Positions 41,002 to 50,220 of a DNA stretch of 64,000 bases are shown here, one piece after another. The stretch is from Deferribacter thermophilus. Its GTDB lineage: Bacteria; Chrysiogenota; Deferribacteres; Deferribacterales; Deferribacteraceae. Location of the stretch: positions 87,280-151,279 of the forward strand of contig NZ_JAPNXM010000006.1 in NCBI RefSeq assembly GCF_049472675.1, in the 5' to 3' direction. The notes below the pieces were generated by a model that was not told the origin of the DNA, ran no database searches, and saw only the letters and a program-made list of their open reading frames with translations. Each line of letters begins with the position of its first letter. Within the stretch, counting starts at the first letter, position 1. The translations under genes were made by a program, and so were the position numbers.

Positions 41002-42435
41002 TTAAACTTTTATTTCTACATCTACTCCTAAATCCTTTGAATATTTATCTATAATTGGCTGTACTTCTTCATTGATAAATTCTTCCACCTGTTCAGAAGC
41101 TCTACCGATAAAATCTTTAGGGTTCAAAAGAGATTTAATTTCTTCCATACTTAGAGGAACTCTATCATCCTTTGCAAGTCTTTCTAATAAGTCGTTTGAC
41201 TTTCCTTCCATTTTTACCCTTTTACCTGCTTCCATTGAGTGAACTCTGATAATTTCGTGCATTTCCTGTCTGTTTCCACCTTTTTTTACTGCTTCCATTA
41301 TAATATTTTCTGTAGCCATAAAAGGTAATTCATCATTTATATGTTTTTCAATCATTTTCTCATATACCACCATTCCGTCAGTAATATTTATTAAAAGGTT
41401 TAAAATAGAATCAATTGCCATGAAAGCTTCAGGAATTGAAATCCTTCTGTTAGCTGAGTCATCTAAGGTTCTTTCAAACCATTGAGTTGCATGAGTCATA
41501 TATGGATTTAAGGATAGACTAATTACATATCTTGCCAATGAACATACCCTTTCACTCCTCATTGGGTTTCTTTTATAAGCCATGGCGCTGGAACCAATTT
41601 GTGTTTTTTCAAAGGGTTCTTCAATCTCTTTAAGGTTTTGAAGTAGCCTAATATCTGTAGCCATTTTGTGAGCACTTTCAGCAATTTTTGCTAAAATTGT
41701 AAGCACCTTTGTATCCTGTTTTCTAGTATAAGTTTGGCCTGTAATTTTTAATACTTTATCAAATCCCATTTTTTTACTAACAATTTCATCAAGTTTTTTA
41801 ACTTTTTCACTATCATTATTAAAGAGTTTCATAAATGAAGCTTGAGTGCCTGTTGTCCCTTTTACTCCTCTAAATTTAAGATTTTCAATTACAAATTCGA
41901 TTTCTTCAAAATCCATTACTAAATCTTGAAGCCAGAGTGCAGCTCTTTTACCTACAGTAGTAAGTTGGGCTGGTTGATAATGGGTAAAGCCAAGAGTAGG
42001 TAAGTCTTTATATTTAAGAGAGAAATTTTTTAGGTTGTTAATTAAATTTACCATTTTTTTTCTTATATGAATTAGTGCTTCTTTCATAACAATGAGATCA
42101 GCATTATCACCGACATAGGCTGAGGTAGCACCAAGATGTATAATTGGCATAGCTTTAGGTGCTACTTTACCAAAGGTGTGGACATGAGCCATTACATCAT
42201 GTCTAAATTTTCTTTCCATTTCTTTTGCATATTCGAAATCTATGTTATTGATATTTTGTTTCATTTCTTCGATCTGCTCATCAGTGATTGGCAAACCTAG
42301 CTCTTTTTCTGCTTCGGCTAAAGCAATCCATAATTTTCTCCATGTAGTAAACTTTTTTTCAGGAGAAAAAATATAGTTTATTTCTTTACAACAATATCTT
42401 TCCGTCAGTGGGTTTTTATACTCACTATAACTCAT
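41002..42435 (-). CDS. purB: adenylosuccinate lyase
   Basis: 477 residues. PurB splits adenylosuccinate to AMP and SAICAR to AICAR in purine synthesis. The fumarase-superfamily signature GSSAMAYKRNPMRSE is exact, HLGATSAYVGDNADL and LGFTHYQPAQLTTVGKRAALW match the substrate-binding blocks, and the N-terminus YKNPLTERYCCKE is typical of the form found in Bacteria/Eukarya. It starts 14 bases after the preceding amidohydrolase stop and ends at a shared terminator. Last gene of a four-gene minus-strand unit with gph and an amidohydrolase. Confidence 0.95.
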   Translation of the reverse strand: MSYSEYKNPLTERYCCKEINYIFSPEKKFTTWRKLWIALAEAEKELGLPITDEQIEEMKQNINNIDFEYAKEMERKFRHDVMAHVHTFGKVAPKAMPIIHLGATSAYVGDNADLIVMKEALIHIRKKMVNLINNLKNFSLKYKDLPTLGFTHYQPAQLTTVGKRAALWLQDLVMDFEEIEFVIENLKFRGVKGTTGTQASFMKLFNNDSEKVKKLDEIVSKKMGFDKVLKITGQTYTRKQDTKVLTILAKIAESAHKMATDIRLLQNLKEIEEPFEKTQIGSSAMAYKRNPMRSERVCSLARYVISLSLNPYMTHATQWFERTLDDSANRRISIPEAFMAIDSILNLLINITDGMVVYEKMIEKHINDELPFMATENIIMEAVKKGGNRQEMHEIIRVHSMEAGKRVKMEGKSNDLLERLAKDDRVPLSMEEIKSLLNPKDFIGRASEQVEEFINEEVQPIIDKYSKDLGVDVEIKV

Positions 42436-42448
42436 TAATACCCCTCCA

Positions 42449-43741
42449 TTAATTGTTATTCTTTATTTTGTTTGACCAATATTTTGCTTTTTCAATAACT
42501 TCGTTTTCATCAATTGTTGTTATTACACCATCTTTTAAGACATGTTTTCCATTTATAAAAACATCTGTGATATCAGTAGATTTAGCAGAATATATTAAAT
42601 GTGAAATAGGATTATACATTGGTTGTAAATGAGGTTTATTTAAATTAATAACTATAAAATCTGCGTAATAACCTTCTTTTAGTTTTCCCATTTTATCCAA
42701 ATATAAACCTTTTGCAGCATTGATAGTGAGCATGTCTAAAACTGTTTTTGCATTTAATGCAGTGGCATCATTATTTAAAGCTTTATGAAATTTTGCCACT
42801 GTAGAGGCTTCAGCTAAAATATCAAGATCATTATTGCTTGCAGCACCATCAGTGCCGATCGAAACATTTGCTCCAGCTTCTAACATAGCTTTAACTTGCG
42901 CAAAACCACTTGCTAGCTTTAAATTACTTTCTAAACAGTGTGATACATTTACTGATTTTTTACCTATTAATTCTATTTCTTTGTTATTTAAATGAACCAT
43001 ATGGGCAAAGATTGATTTTGCATCAAACATCCCCACTTCATTCATTAGGGTAATAGGTGATTTCCCATATTTATTTAATATCTCCTTTATTTCCCATTCT
43101 GTTTCGGCAAGATGTGTATGTAAAATTATATTATTTTTTTCTGCGAAGGAAATACATTTTTTATAGCTTTCAGGAGAAACAGTGTAAGGTGCATGAGGGC
43201 ATATTGCTACTTTTACTAATTCATTATCATTATATTTATCAATCAATAACTGAGCTTTATTTAAGTACTCATTGATATTTTTAGCAAATTTTGTTGGGAA
43301 ATCTAATACACCTGCACCTACAACTACCTTTATTCCTGCTTTGCTTAAAGCTTTAGCTATTGAATCGGAATAAAAGTACATATCGTTTGCACATATTGTT
43401 CCACATCTAATTAATTCACATGCTGCAAGTAGTGAAGCATCATATACAAATTCATCATTAAGCCATTTGTTTTCTGCAGGCCATATATGATTTTGAAGCC
43501 AATCCATTAAAGGTAAGTCATCGGCAAGCCCTCTAAAATAAACCATTGGTAAGTGGGTATGAGTGTTTATAAAACCAGGAAATATAATGGAATTTTCTTT
43601 TATAATGATTTCATCAAATTCATCTTTATTTATTTCATTAGAAACACCCTTTATATAACTATTTTCAATTAGAAGATAAGAATTTTTAATAAAAGATTCA
43701 TCATAATAGATAAAATCTGCGTAAACTGCAATTCGTCTCAC
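42449..43741 (-). CDS. mtaD: amidohydrolase: MTA/SAH deaminase or aminofutalosine deaminase
   Basis: 430 residues, a metal-dependent amidohydrolase. The metal-binding INTHTHLPMVYFRGLADDLP, HLAETEWE, NVSHCLESNLKLASG and GTDGAASNN motifs are all present. The family deaminates 5'-methylthioadenosine or S-adenosylhomocysteine, but members in futalosine-pathway organisms deaminate 6-amino-6-deoxyfutalosine. mqnB and mqnD in this window make the second role worth considering. It overlaps the upstream gph stop by four bases. Confidence 0.82.
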   Translation of the reverse strand: MRRIAVYADFIYYDESFIKNSYLLIENSYIKGVSNEINKDEFDEIIIKENSIIFPGFINTHTHLPMVYFRGLADDLPLMDWLQNHIWPAENKWLNDEFVYDASLLAACELIRCGTICANDMYFYSDSIAKALSKAGIKVVVGAGVLDFPTKFAKNINEYLNKAQLLIDKYNDNELVKVAICPHAPYTVSPESYKKCISFAEKNNIILHTHLAETEWEIKEILNKYGKSPITLMNEVGMFDAKSIFAHMVHLNNKEIELIGKKSVNVSHCLESNLKLASGFAQVKAMLEAGANVSIGTDGAASNNDLDILAEASTVAKFHKALNNDATALNAKTVLDMLTINAAKGLYLDKMGKLKEGYYADFIVINLNKPHLQPMYNPISHLIYSAKSTDITDVFINGKHVLKDGVITTIDENEVIEKAKYWSNKIKNNN

Positions 43742-44391
43742 TGTGTAACCTCCAAAACATTAATTATTTCTAAAGGGGTAGTGACGATAAAGTCAGGACT
43801 TATATCACTTAGTTTACCGTAACCATATTTGCAAAATATAGTTGAAATTCCTGCATTGTAGCCACATTCAATATCAGTATAATTATCCCCAATAATAAAA
43901 GATTGTTTACTAGGAGATGATTTATACATTTTAAAAATTTCTAAAATCGGAAGAGGGGACGGTTTCTTTTCAGCAAAACTATCCCCACCAAACCAGCCTT
44001 TAAAATATTTATTTAATCCAAAGTGAGTTACAATTTTATCAGTAAAATCAAAAGATTTATTTGAAATTATAAACAAATAATTGGTGTATTGATTTAAAGT
44101 ATCTAAAACTTTAATAATGCCATCATAAGGTTGTGAATTTTCAATTATTTTTTGATTATATGTATGTCTGAAAAATATCTCGATGTCTTTTCTATAATTT
44201 TCTTTGCCAACAGCTCGCTCAATAAGTTTTTTTATACCATCTCCTACATAGCTTTTAGTTACTTCTTTTGAAAAAGTTTTAAAACCGAATTCTTTTAATG
44301 TTATTATAAGTGAATTATGGATATCATCTAAAGTATCTATTATTGTTCCATCTAAGTCAAAGAAAATAAAGGCATCTTTATTTAGCATCAT
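43738..44391 (-). CDS. gph: HAD phosphatase, phosphoglycolate phosphatase-like
   Basis: 217 residues (216 if the second of two adjacent ATG codons is used). HAD motif I is FFDLDGTIIDT, motif II is near FIISNKSFDF, and motif IV is IIGDNYTDIECG; the cap is the small helical type of Gph. The family dephosphorylates 2-phosphoglycolate and related sugar or nucleotide phosphates. It overlaps the previous gene by 14 bases and the following amidohydrolase by four. Substrate is inferred from resemblance only. Confidence 0.8.
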   Translation of the reverse strand: MMLNKDAFIFFDLDGTIIDTLDDIHNSLIITLKEFGFKTFSKEVTKSYVGDGIKKLIERAVGKENYRKDIEIFFRHTYNQKIIENSQPYDGIIKVLDTLNQYTNYLFIISNKSFDFTDKIVTHFGLNKYFKGWFGGDSFAEKKPSPLPILEIFKMYKSSPSKQSFIIGDNYTDIECGYNAGISTIFCKYGYGKLSDISPDFIVTTPLEIINVLEVTQ

Positions 44392-44761
44392 TTGCTATAT
44401 AATATTTTTTTTGAATATTTTTTAAGACTTGATCTCTAAATAATATTAAAAACTCATCTTCGTTTAATAAATTATTAGAAATATCTTCTTTTATAGAGTT
44501 AAGTAAAGTTTTTTTATCATTTTGATTTAAAGCGCACCTTACTGAAATTGTAGAATGACAATTATTGCAATTTCTTAAAGCTAAAATTTCTTGCATATGT
44601 TCGCAATCAAAAATTTGAAGATTCTGAAGTGAAGGAAGAGTTGTATTTTCTAGAAAATCTTTGAGGTTTTCAAACTCTTTACCACAAGAACATCTTCGTG
44701 GAAATTGCTCTTCAAGAGCATTAATTATTTTATCAATGAATTGAAAACTTTTAAATTTCAT
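44378..44761 (-). CDS. cysteine-rich (probable zinc-ribbon) protein of unknown function
   Basis: 127 residues, not recognised. Cysteines are arranged as CSCG (residues ~24-27), DCEH, then CNNC and a last VRC; with the nearby His these could hold one or two zinc ions. The C-terminus is helical and acidic/basic, with no membrane helix. It starts the gph-mtaD-purB unit, with GAGG before the ATG. Role in the purine/adenosine unit is unknown; it could be a small nucleic-acid- or protein-binding adapter. Confidence 0.6.
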   Translation of the reverse strand: MKFKSFQFIDKIINALEEQFPRRCSCGKEFENLKDFLENTTLPSLQNLQIFDCEHMQEILALRNCNNCHSTISVRCALNQNDKKTLLNSIKEDISNNLLNEDEFLILFRDQVLKNIQKKYYIANDAK

Positions 44762-44972
44762 AAAGCAACCTCTTAAAAGATGATAAATAATAAAACATCA
44801 AAAAAAACTAAGCAATAAAAATAAATTTAACATAATATATCTTATCGGACATTACATTAGTTGGTAGAGTTATCTTTTATTTTTTTGTAGTGTAGCAAAA
44901 TAGTTTTTTTATTTAGGAAAAAATTAGTTACCTAACTCAAAACTTAAAAGTAATTGCTTTATCGATCTTATC
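44762..44972. other. AT-rich non-coding gap with a minus-strand promoter
   Basis: This stretch, with the MITE-like element beyond it, makes up the longest gene-free interval in the window (44762-45189). I see no ORF, tRNA or structured RNA in it. The only clear signal is the promoter at 44787-44815 reading to the left. A run GGACATTACATTAGTTGGTAG around 44848 has no recognised role. Confidence 0.6.
44787..44815 (-). promoter_or_regulatory. sigma70-type promoter of the Cys-rich/gph/mtaD/purB unit
   Basis: On the minus strand TTGCTT (44815-44810) and TATTAT (44792-44787) are 17 bases apart, with the ATG of the first gene about 26 bases below the -10. Both hexamers are close to consensus. Confidence 0.55.
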
Positions 44973-45129
44973 GAGGATGTTGCACAATATACTAATGTAT
45001 TGATAATCTTATAATCGTGAGATTGCTTCGGCAACTATTGTTGCCTCGCAATGACAGTGGAATTTGTCATTGCGAGCGTTAGCGAAGCAATCTAAAATAT
45101 TTAAGTAATTATTATTGTGCAATACCCTC
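44973..45129. mobile_element. MITE-like element, copy 2, with 5-bp target duplication
   Basis: 157 bp, nearly identical to 25935-26092. Left terminus GAGGATGTTGCACAATA, right terminus (complement) GAGGGTATTGCACAATA. It is flanked by TTATC on both sides (44968-44972 and 45130-45134), a 5-bp target-site duplication, good evidence for insertion by a transposase in trans. The inner part is a strong hairpin with arms AGATTGCTTCG and CGAAGCAATCT. No ORF. Confidence 0.85.
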
Positions 45130-45189
45130 TTATCTTATCATCAGCGAAGAAATCTTAATATGATGATTAAGGATGATGTTTATATTATT

Positions 45190-46110
45190 TTAATTTATTT
45201 TTATAGAGCCAGTTAAAGATGAAATATTATCAATTTTTTTGTTTTCTAAATAGTTTTTTAAATCGTTTATAATTTTTATAGGTATTTCAGGATCAACAAA
45301 GTTTGCTGTCCCTACCTGAACTGCAGATGCGCCTGCTATGAAAAATTCCAGCACATCTTTATAATTCATTATACCACCAATTCCAATAACTGGTATTTTA
45401 ACAGATTTGTATACTTCATAAACCATTCTTATTGCTACAGGTTTAATAGCTGGGCCACTTAAGCCTCCAGTGATGTTTGAAAGATGAGGTTTTTTTGTTT
45501 CTATATCTATTGACATCCCAAGTAGTGTATTAATAGCACTAATTGCATCTGCTCCAGAATCTTCACATATTTTTGCAAAAAGCTTTATATCTGTGACATT
45601 TGGGGATAATTTTACAATTAATGGTTTATTATTTATATTCTTTTTGACTGATGACACTACTTTTTCTGTCATTTTAGGATCTGTTCCAAATGCAATACCA
45701 CCCTCTTTAATATTTGGACAAGATATATTCATTTCAAGCATATCTATTTCTACTGAATCTAAGATTTTTGCGACTTCTACATATTCTTCAATTGTTTTCC
45801 CCCAGAAATTTACAATAATTTTAGTATCAAACTTCTTCAGTAATGGTAATTTTTCATTTATAAATCTATTAACTCCTATATTCTGCAAACCGATTGCATT
45901 CAACATCCCTGCTGGTGTTTCAATAATTCTTGGCATTTTGTTCCCTTTAACTTCATTTAAAGACAGCCCCTTTACACTTATCCCCCCTAATTTTGATATA
46001 TCAATATATTTTGAGTATTCTATACCATAACCAAATGTACCACTTGCTGTGATGATAGGATTTTTAAATTTTATGCCACATATTTCCACTTCAAGCTTGT
46101 TTTTTTGCAT
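45190..46110 (-). CDS. pyrD: dihydroorotate dehydrogenase, type 1B catalytic subunit
   Basis: 306 residues, FMN barrel. The catalytic Cys is in EMNISCPNIKEGG, with ITASGTFGYGIEYS at the N-terminus and GIGGIMNYKDVLEFFIAGASAVQVGT for the phosphate/FMN site. It oxidises dihydroorotate to orotate; because it lies beside pyrK it is the NAD-linked 1B type, not the quinone-linked type 2. The stop is followed by 60 bases and the MITE-like element. The pyrK stop directly abuts its start codon. Confidence 0.93.
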   Translation of the reverse strand: MQKNKLEVEICGIKFKNPIITASGTFGYGIEYSKYIDISKLGGISVKGLSLNEVKGNKMPRIIETPAGMLNAIGLQNIGVNRFINEKLPLLKKFDTKIIVNFWGKTIEEYVEVAKILDSVEIDMLEMNISCPNIKEGGIAFGTDPKMTEKVVSSVKKNINNKPLIVKLSPNVTDIKLFAKICEDSGADAISAINTLLGMSIDIETKKPHLSNITGGLSGPAIKPVAIRMVYEVYKSVKIPVIGIGGIMNYKDVLEFFIAGASAVQVGTANFVDPEIPIKIINDLKNYLENKKIDNISSLTGSIKIN

Positions 46111-46878
46111 TTAGTGCTCCCATACAATTTTATAGCCATCAAATACAGGACCTTCTATACAACATCTCTTCTGAACTATTTTTTCTCCATCTTTTAGATA
46201 AACAATACATCCAAGGCAAGCACCCAATCCGCAAGCCATCCTTTCATCTAAAGAAACTTCAATTTTGGATACTTTATTTTTAAATAAATTTATTACAGCT
46301 TTCATCATTGGTTTTGGACCACAAGAGTAAACTATATCATAATCAAAATTTTTAATTAAATCTGTTATAACTCCTTTAGATCCTATACTACCATCTTCTG
46401 TAGAAATCAAAATATTATCACAATATTTTTCAAACTCCTCTATTAAATGAATATCGTCTTTGGTTTTACCGCCATAATAAAGAGTAATAAAGTTATTATT
46501 TGATTTCAAAGTCTTTGCTAAAAATAAAAGTGGTGCTATTCCTACACCGCCACCAATCAAAGCTACTTTGCTATTTTTTACTATTGTAAAAGGGTTTCCT
46601 AATGGTATTGAGAAAGAGATGATTGTCCCTGGATGTAGATTGGATAAAAGGTATGTACCCTTCCCTATTAATATGTATAAAAGCGTAAAACAATCATTAT
46701 CTATATCGCAAATGCCAAAGGGTCTTCTTAATAAAGGATCAACTAAATAATCGAAATTTTGTGTTTTAAGCATAAAAAATTGACCAGGTTTAGCATTTAT
46801 AACAAAATCAGGAGACTTTATTTTCATATAATAGTATTTATCGCTCAATTTTTTATTAAATACTATTTCACCTTTCAT
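46111..46878 (-). CDS. pyrK: dihydroorotate dehydrogenase electron-transfer subunit PyrK
   Basis: 255 residues of the ferredoxin-NAD reductase fold: FAD-binding LRRPFGICD, NAD-binding ALIGGGVGIAPLLFLA, and a C-terminal [2Fe-2S] site with CGLGACLGC and a further Cys in RCCIEGPVF. PyrK passes electrons from PyrD's FMN to NAD+. It lies between carB and pyrD in one minus-strand operon; AGGTGA precedes its ATG. In organisms of this kind it allows orotate synthesis without oxygen or a quinone. Confidence 0.93.
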   Translation of the reverse strand: MKGEIVFNKKLSDKYYYMKIKSPDFVINAKPGQFFMLKTQNFDYLVDPLLRRPFGICDIDNDCFTLLYILIGKGTYLLSNLHPGTIISFSIPLGNPFTIVKNSKVALIGGGVGIAPLLFLAKTLKSNNNFITLYYGGKTKDDIHLIEEFEKYCDNILISTEDGSIGSKGVITDLIKNFDYDIVYSCGPKPMMKAVINLFKNKVSKIEVSLDERMACGLGACLGCIVYLKDGEKIVQKRCCIEGPVFDGYKIVWEH

Positions 46879-46886
46879 AAATCACC

Positions 46887-49800
46887 TTAAGATTGAATTT
46901 CTTTATAATACTCCTGAAGTGATTTAACAGAAACACCTTCATTAATATAAGCTTCGACCCCATTTACACTAGCAATTGCTGCTTCAATTGTTGTTACATA
47001 AGGGATGTTATATTTTAAGATAACCCTTCTTATGGAGTTAGAATCTAATCTAGATTTTTTACCTTCAGGAACATTTATTACAAAATCTATCTTATCACTT
47101 TTTATTAAATCTACAATATTTGGTCTTCCTTCTTGTACTTTTAAGACATGTTCTGCTTTTATTCCATGATTTATTAAAAATCTATAAGTCCCTGATGTAG
47201 CTACAATATTAAATCCTAGTTTTTCAAGCTTTTTGGCTACAGGTAAAATATCTTTTTTAACACTATCTTTTACACTAATAAAAACAGTACCTTTAGTAGG
47301 TAAAGAGTTATTAGCTGCAATTTGAGCTTTATAGTAAGCTCTTCCGAAAGTTCTATCTATCCCCATTACTTCGCCAGTAGATTTCATTTCTGGTCCTAAA
47401 ATCGGATCAGTCCCAGGAAATTTTGCAAAAGGGAAAACCGATTCTTTAACTGTAAAATAAGGGATATCTCTTTCTTTTGTAAATCCTAATTCTTTTAATT
47501 TATAACCAACCATTACTTTTGAAGCAAGTTTTGCTAATGAGATTCCAATGGATTTGCTAACATAAGGTATAGTCCTTGATGCACGAGGATTAACTTCTAA
47601 TACATAAACTTGGTTATCTTTTATTGCATACTGAACATTCATCAAACCTTTTACTTTTAATATATTAGCGAGATTAATTGTAGCTTCTTTAATTTCATTG
47701 ATTATTTCCTCTTTTAGTGATCTTGGTGGTATAGAACAAGCAGAGTCTCCAGAATGTATCCCTGCTTCTTCTATATGTTGCATGATGCCAGCAACAACTG
47801 TTATTTCACCATCACTTATAGCATCAACATCAACTTCAACAGCATTTTCAAGAAATTTATCAATTAATACTGGGTGTTCTTCACTGGCTTCAACTGCATA
47901 TTTCATATAATTTTTTAATGATTCTTGGTCATAAACTATCTCCATTGCTCTACCACCTAATACATAAGATGGTCTAACCACGACAGGATACCCTATTTTT
48001 GATGCTATCTCTAATGCTTCTTCGTAATTCTTTGCAATCCCATTAGCTGGTTGTTTTAGATTAATCTTTTTTAGTAGTTTTTGAAATCTTTCTCTGTCTT
48101 CTGCAATGTCAATACTATCTGGTGATGTCCCAAGAATATTTACTCCAGCTTTTTCTAATGGCACAGCTAACTTAAGAGGTGTTTGACCACCAAACTGAAC
48201 TATAACTCCATAAGGTTTTTCCTTTTCAATAATATTCATTACATGCTCAAAAGTTAATGGTTCAAAGTAAAGTCTATCAGAGGTGTCATAATCGGTACTC
48301 ACTGTTTCAGGATTGCAATTTACTATTATAGTTTCATACCCAACCTCTCTTAAAGCATAGGAAGCATGGACACAACAATAATCAAATTCTATCCCCTGCC
48401 CTATTCTATTTGGACCACCACCTAATATTACAACTTTTTTCTTATCTGTAGGTAAAGCTTCGCACTCCTCTTCATAAGTTGAATACATATACGGTGTATT
48501 GGATTCAAACTCTGCACCACAGGTATCTACCCTTTTATAAACTGTTTTTATTTTATATTTATCTCTTTGAATTCTAATCTCTTCTTCATTCACACCAATG
48601 AGTTTAGCTATTCTTTTATCAGAAAAACCTAATTTTTTAGCTTCGTTTAGTAATTTTTCATCAATATTTTTGATTGTTTTTAGTTTACTTTCAAAATCAA
48701 TAATTTCTTTAATATTTTCTAAAAACCACCTGTCTATATGAGTATAATTATATATTTCTTCAATAGTAAATCCAGCTCTCATCGCTTCAGCTATATAAAA
48801 AACCCTTTTATCATTAGGTCTTTTTAAATATTTTATTATTTCTTCTTTAGAAGAATCGTATTGAAGCTCTTCTTCAGAATATATTTCATCAAAACCTGTT
48901 TTACCAATTTCTAAAGAGTTTATTGCTTTTTGAAAAGCTTCTTTAAAAGTCCTTCCTATAGCCATTACTTCGCCTACAGATTTCATCTGAGTGGTTAAGG
49001 TGTCATCAGCCCCAGGAAACTTTTCAAAAGTAAATCTAGGATATTTTACAACACAGTAATCTATTGTGGGCTCAAAACAAGCTGGAGTTTTCTTTGTAAT
49101 ATCATTTGGGATTTCATCTAAAGTGTACCCAACAGCCAATTTAGCAGCAATTTTGGCAATTGGAAAGCCAGTAGCTTTTGAAGCTAAAGCAGAACTTCTT
49201 GAAACTCGAGGGTTCATTTCAATAATTACCTGTCTTCCTGTTTTAGGATCAATAGCAAATTGGACATTAGAGCCACCAGTATCAACACCTATTTCTCTGA
49301 TAACTTTTATGGCTGCATCCCTTAAAAATTGATATTCTTTATCTGTTAAGGTTTGAATTGGTGCTACAGTAATACTATCACCTGTATGAACACCCATTGG
49401 ATCAAAATTTTCAATTCCACAAATTATAACCACATTATCTTTTAGATCACGCATAACTTCTAATTCTATCTCTTTCCAGCCAATAATAGACTCTTCAACT
49501 AATAATTCATGTACAGGAGAAGCTTCAAAACCCCAAATTATATATTCTTTATATTCTTCCATATTGTATGCTACATTTCCACCTGTACCACCAAGGGTAA
49601 AGGAAGGCCTAATTATTGCAGGAAATCCTATAAATTTTATTGCTTCCATAGCTTCTTCATAAGTTTTTACATAGGCACTTTTTGGCATTTCAAGTCCAAT
49701 ATTGGCCATAGCCTTTTTAAACAATTCTCTATCTTCTGCTTTTTTTATGGCATCAATTTTTGCTCCAATAAGCTCAACATTGTATTTATCAAGTACACCA

Positions 49801-50114
49801 GCGTTATATAAATCAATCGCTAAGTTTAAAGCCGTCTGCCCACCCACTGTTGGTAAGATTGCATCAGGCTTTTCCTTTTCTATTATTTTTTCTACTATTT
49901 CTACTGTTAAGGGTTCTATATATGTGGCGTCAGCAAATTCTGGATCAGTCATAATAGTAGCAGGGTTAGAATTTATTAGAATTACTCTATAGCCTTCTTC
50001 TTTTAAAGCTTTTACTGCTTGGCTTCCAGAGTAATCAAATTCACAGGCTTGCCCAATCACTATTGGACCTGAGCCTATAATCATAATACTTTTTAGATCA
50101 TTTCTTTTAGGCAC
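46887..50114 (-). CDS. carB: carbamoyl-phosphate synthase large subunit
   Basis: 1075 residues. CarB makes carbamoyl phosphate from glutamine-derived ammonia, bicarbonate and two ATP for pyrimidines and arginine. Two homologous ATP-grasp halves (SIMIIGSGPIVIGQACEFDYSG and VVILGGGPNRIGQGIEFDYCC) and a C-terminal MGS-like allosteric domain are complete. The start is the GTG at 50114 (MPKRNDLKS...), matching other CarB proteins and with GGGAGGGA just before it; the in-frame ATG at 50135 would add seven residues lying across that ribosome site. carA is not in the window. Confidence 0.95.
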   Translation of the reverse strand: MPKRNDLKSIMIIGSGPIVIGQACEFDYSGSQAVKALKEEGYRVILINSNPATIMTDPEFADATYIEPLTVEIVEKIIEKEKPDAILPTVGGQTALNLAIDLYNAGVLDKYNVELIGAKIDAIKKAEDRELFKKAMANIGLEMPKSAYVKTYEEAMEAIKFIGFPAIIRPSFTLGGTGGNVAYNMEEYKEYIIWGFEASPVHELLVEESIIGWKEIELEVMRDLKDNVVIICGIENFDPMGVHTGDSITVAPIQTLTDKEYQFLRDAAIKVIREIGVDTGGSNVQFAIDPKTGRQVIIEMNPRVSRSSALASKATGFPIAKIAAKLAVGYTLDEIPNDITKKTPACFEPTIDYCVVKYPRFTFEKFPGADDTLTTQMKSVGEVMAIGRTFKEAFQKAINSLEIGKTGFDEIYSEEELQYDSSKEEIIKYLKRPNDKRVFYIAEAMRAGFTIEEIYNYTHIDRWFLENIKEIIDFESKLKTIKNIDEKLLNEAKKLGFSDKRIAKLIGVNEEEIRIQRDKYKIKTVYKRVDTCGAEFESNTPYMYSTYEEECEALPTDKKKVVILGGGPNRIGQGIEFDYCCVHASYALREVGYETIIVNCNPETVSTDYDTSDRLYFEPLTFEHVMNIIEKEKPYGVIVQFGGQTPLKLAVPLEKAGVNILGTSPDSIDIAEDRERFQKLLKKINLKQPANGIAKNYEEALEIASKIGYPVVVRPSYVLGGRAMEIVYDQESLKNYMKYAVEASEEHPVLIDKFLENAVEVDVDAISDGEITVVAGIMQHIEEAGIHSGDSACSIPPRSLKEEIINEIKEATINLANILKVKGLMNVQYAIKDNQVYVLEVNPRASRTIPYVSKSIGISLAKLASKVMVGYKLKELGFTKERDIPYFTVKESVFPFAKFPGTDPILGPEMKSTGEVMGIDRTFGRAYYKAQIAANNSLPTKGTVFISVKDSVKKDILPVAKKLEKLGFNIVATSGTYRFLINHGIKAEHVLKVQEGRPNIVDLIKSDKIDFVINVPEGKKSRLDSNSIRRVILKYNIPYVTTIEAAIASVNGVEAYINEGVSVKSLQEYYKEIQS

Positions 50115-50143
50115 TAGATCCCTCCCAACAAACAAATTGCCAG

Positions 50144-50172
50144 TATATAAACTTATTATGAATTTTTTTCAA
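50144..50172 (-). promoter_or_regulatory. sigma70-type promoter of carB-pyrK-pyrD
   Basis: Minus strand TTGAAA (50172-50167) and TATATA (50149-50144) with a 17-base spacer, about 30 bases above the GTG start. It sits just below the terminator at 50187-50206, so carB starts its own transcript. Confidence 0.6.
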
Positions 50173-50186
50173 TAGGAAATATGTAT

Positions 50187-50206
50187 AAAAGGGGCAAAAA
50201 CCCCTT
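50187..50206 (-). terminator. terminator of the SWIM-domain gene
   Basis: AAGGGG-TTTTTG-CCCCTT followed by TTATAC on the minus strand, 15 bases after the SWIM gene stop. It separates that gene from the carB promoter. The stem has four G-C pairs. Confidence 0.65.
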
Positions 50207-50220
50207 CATTTCTAGTGAAG

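Noticed and set aside
44762..44972. A small gene in the longest gap
   Set aside because: No open frame with a plausible start and ribosome site; only a left-facing promoter is supported.
44973..45129. The repeat with alternating arms could be read as part of a CRISPR array
   Set aside because: Only one unit at each of two distant sites, no repeat-spacer periodicity, and clear terminal inverted repeats with target duplication instead.
49509..49811. A plus-strand frame of about 100 codons within carB
   Set aside because: Lies entirely inside carB on the opposite strand; low-complexity and Phe/Tyr-rich as expected for an antisense shadow of an AT-rich gene.
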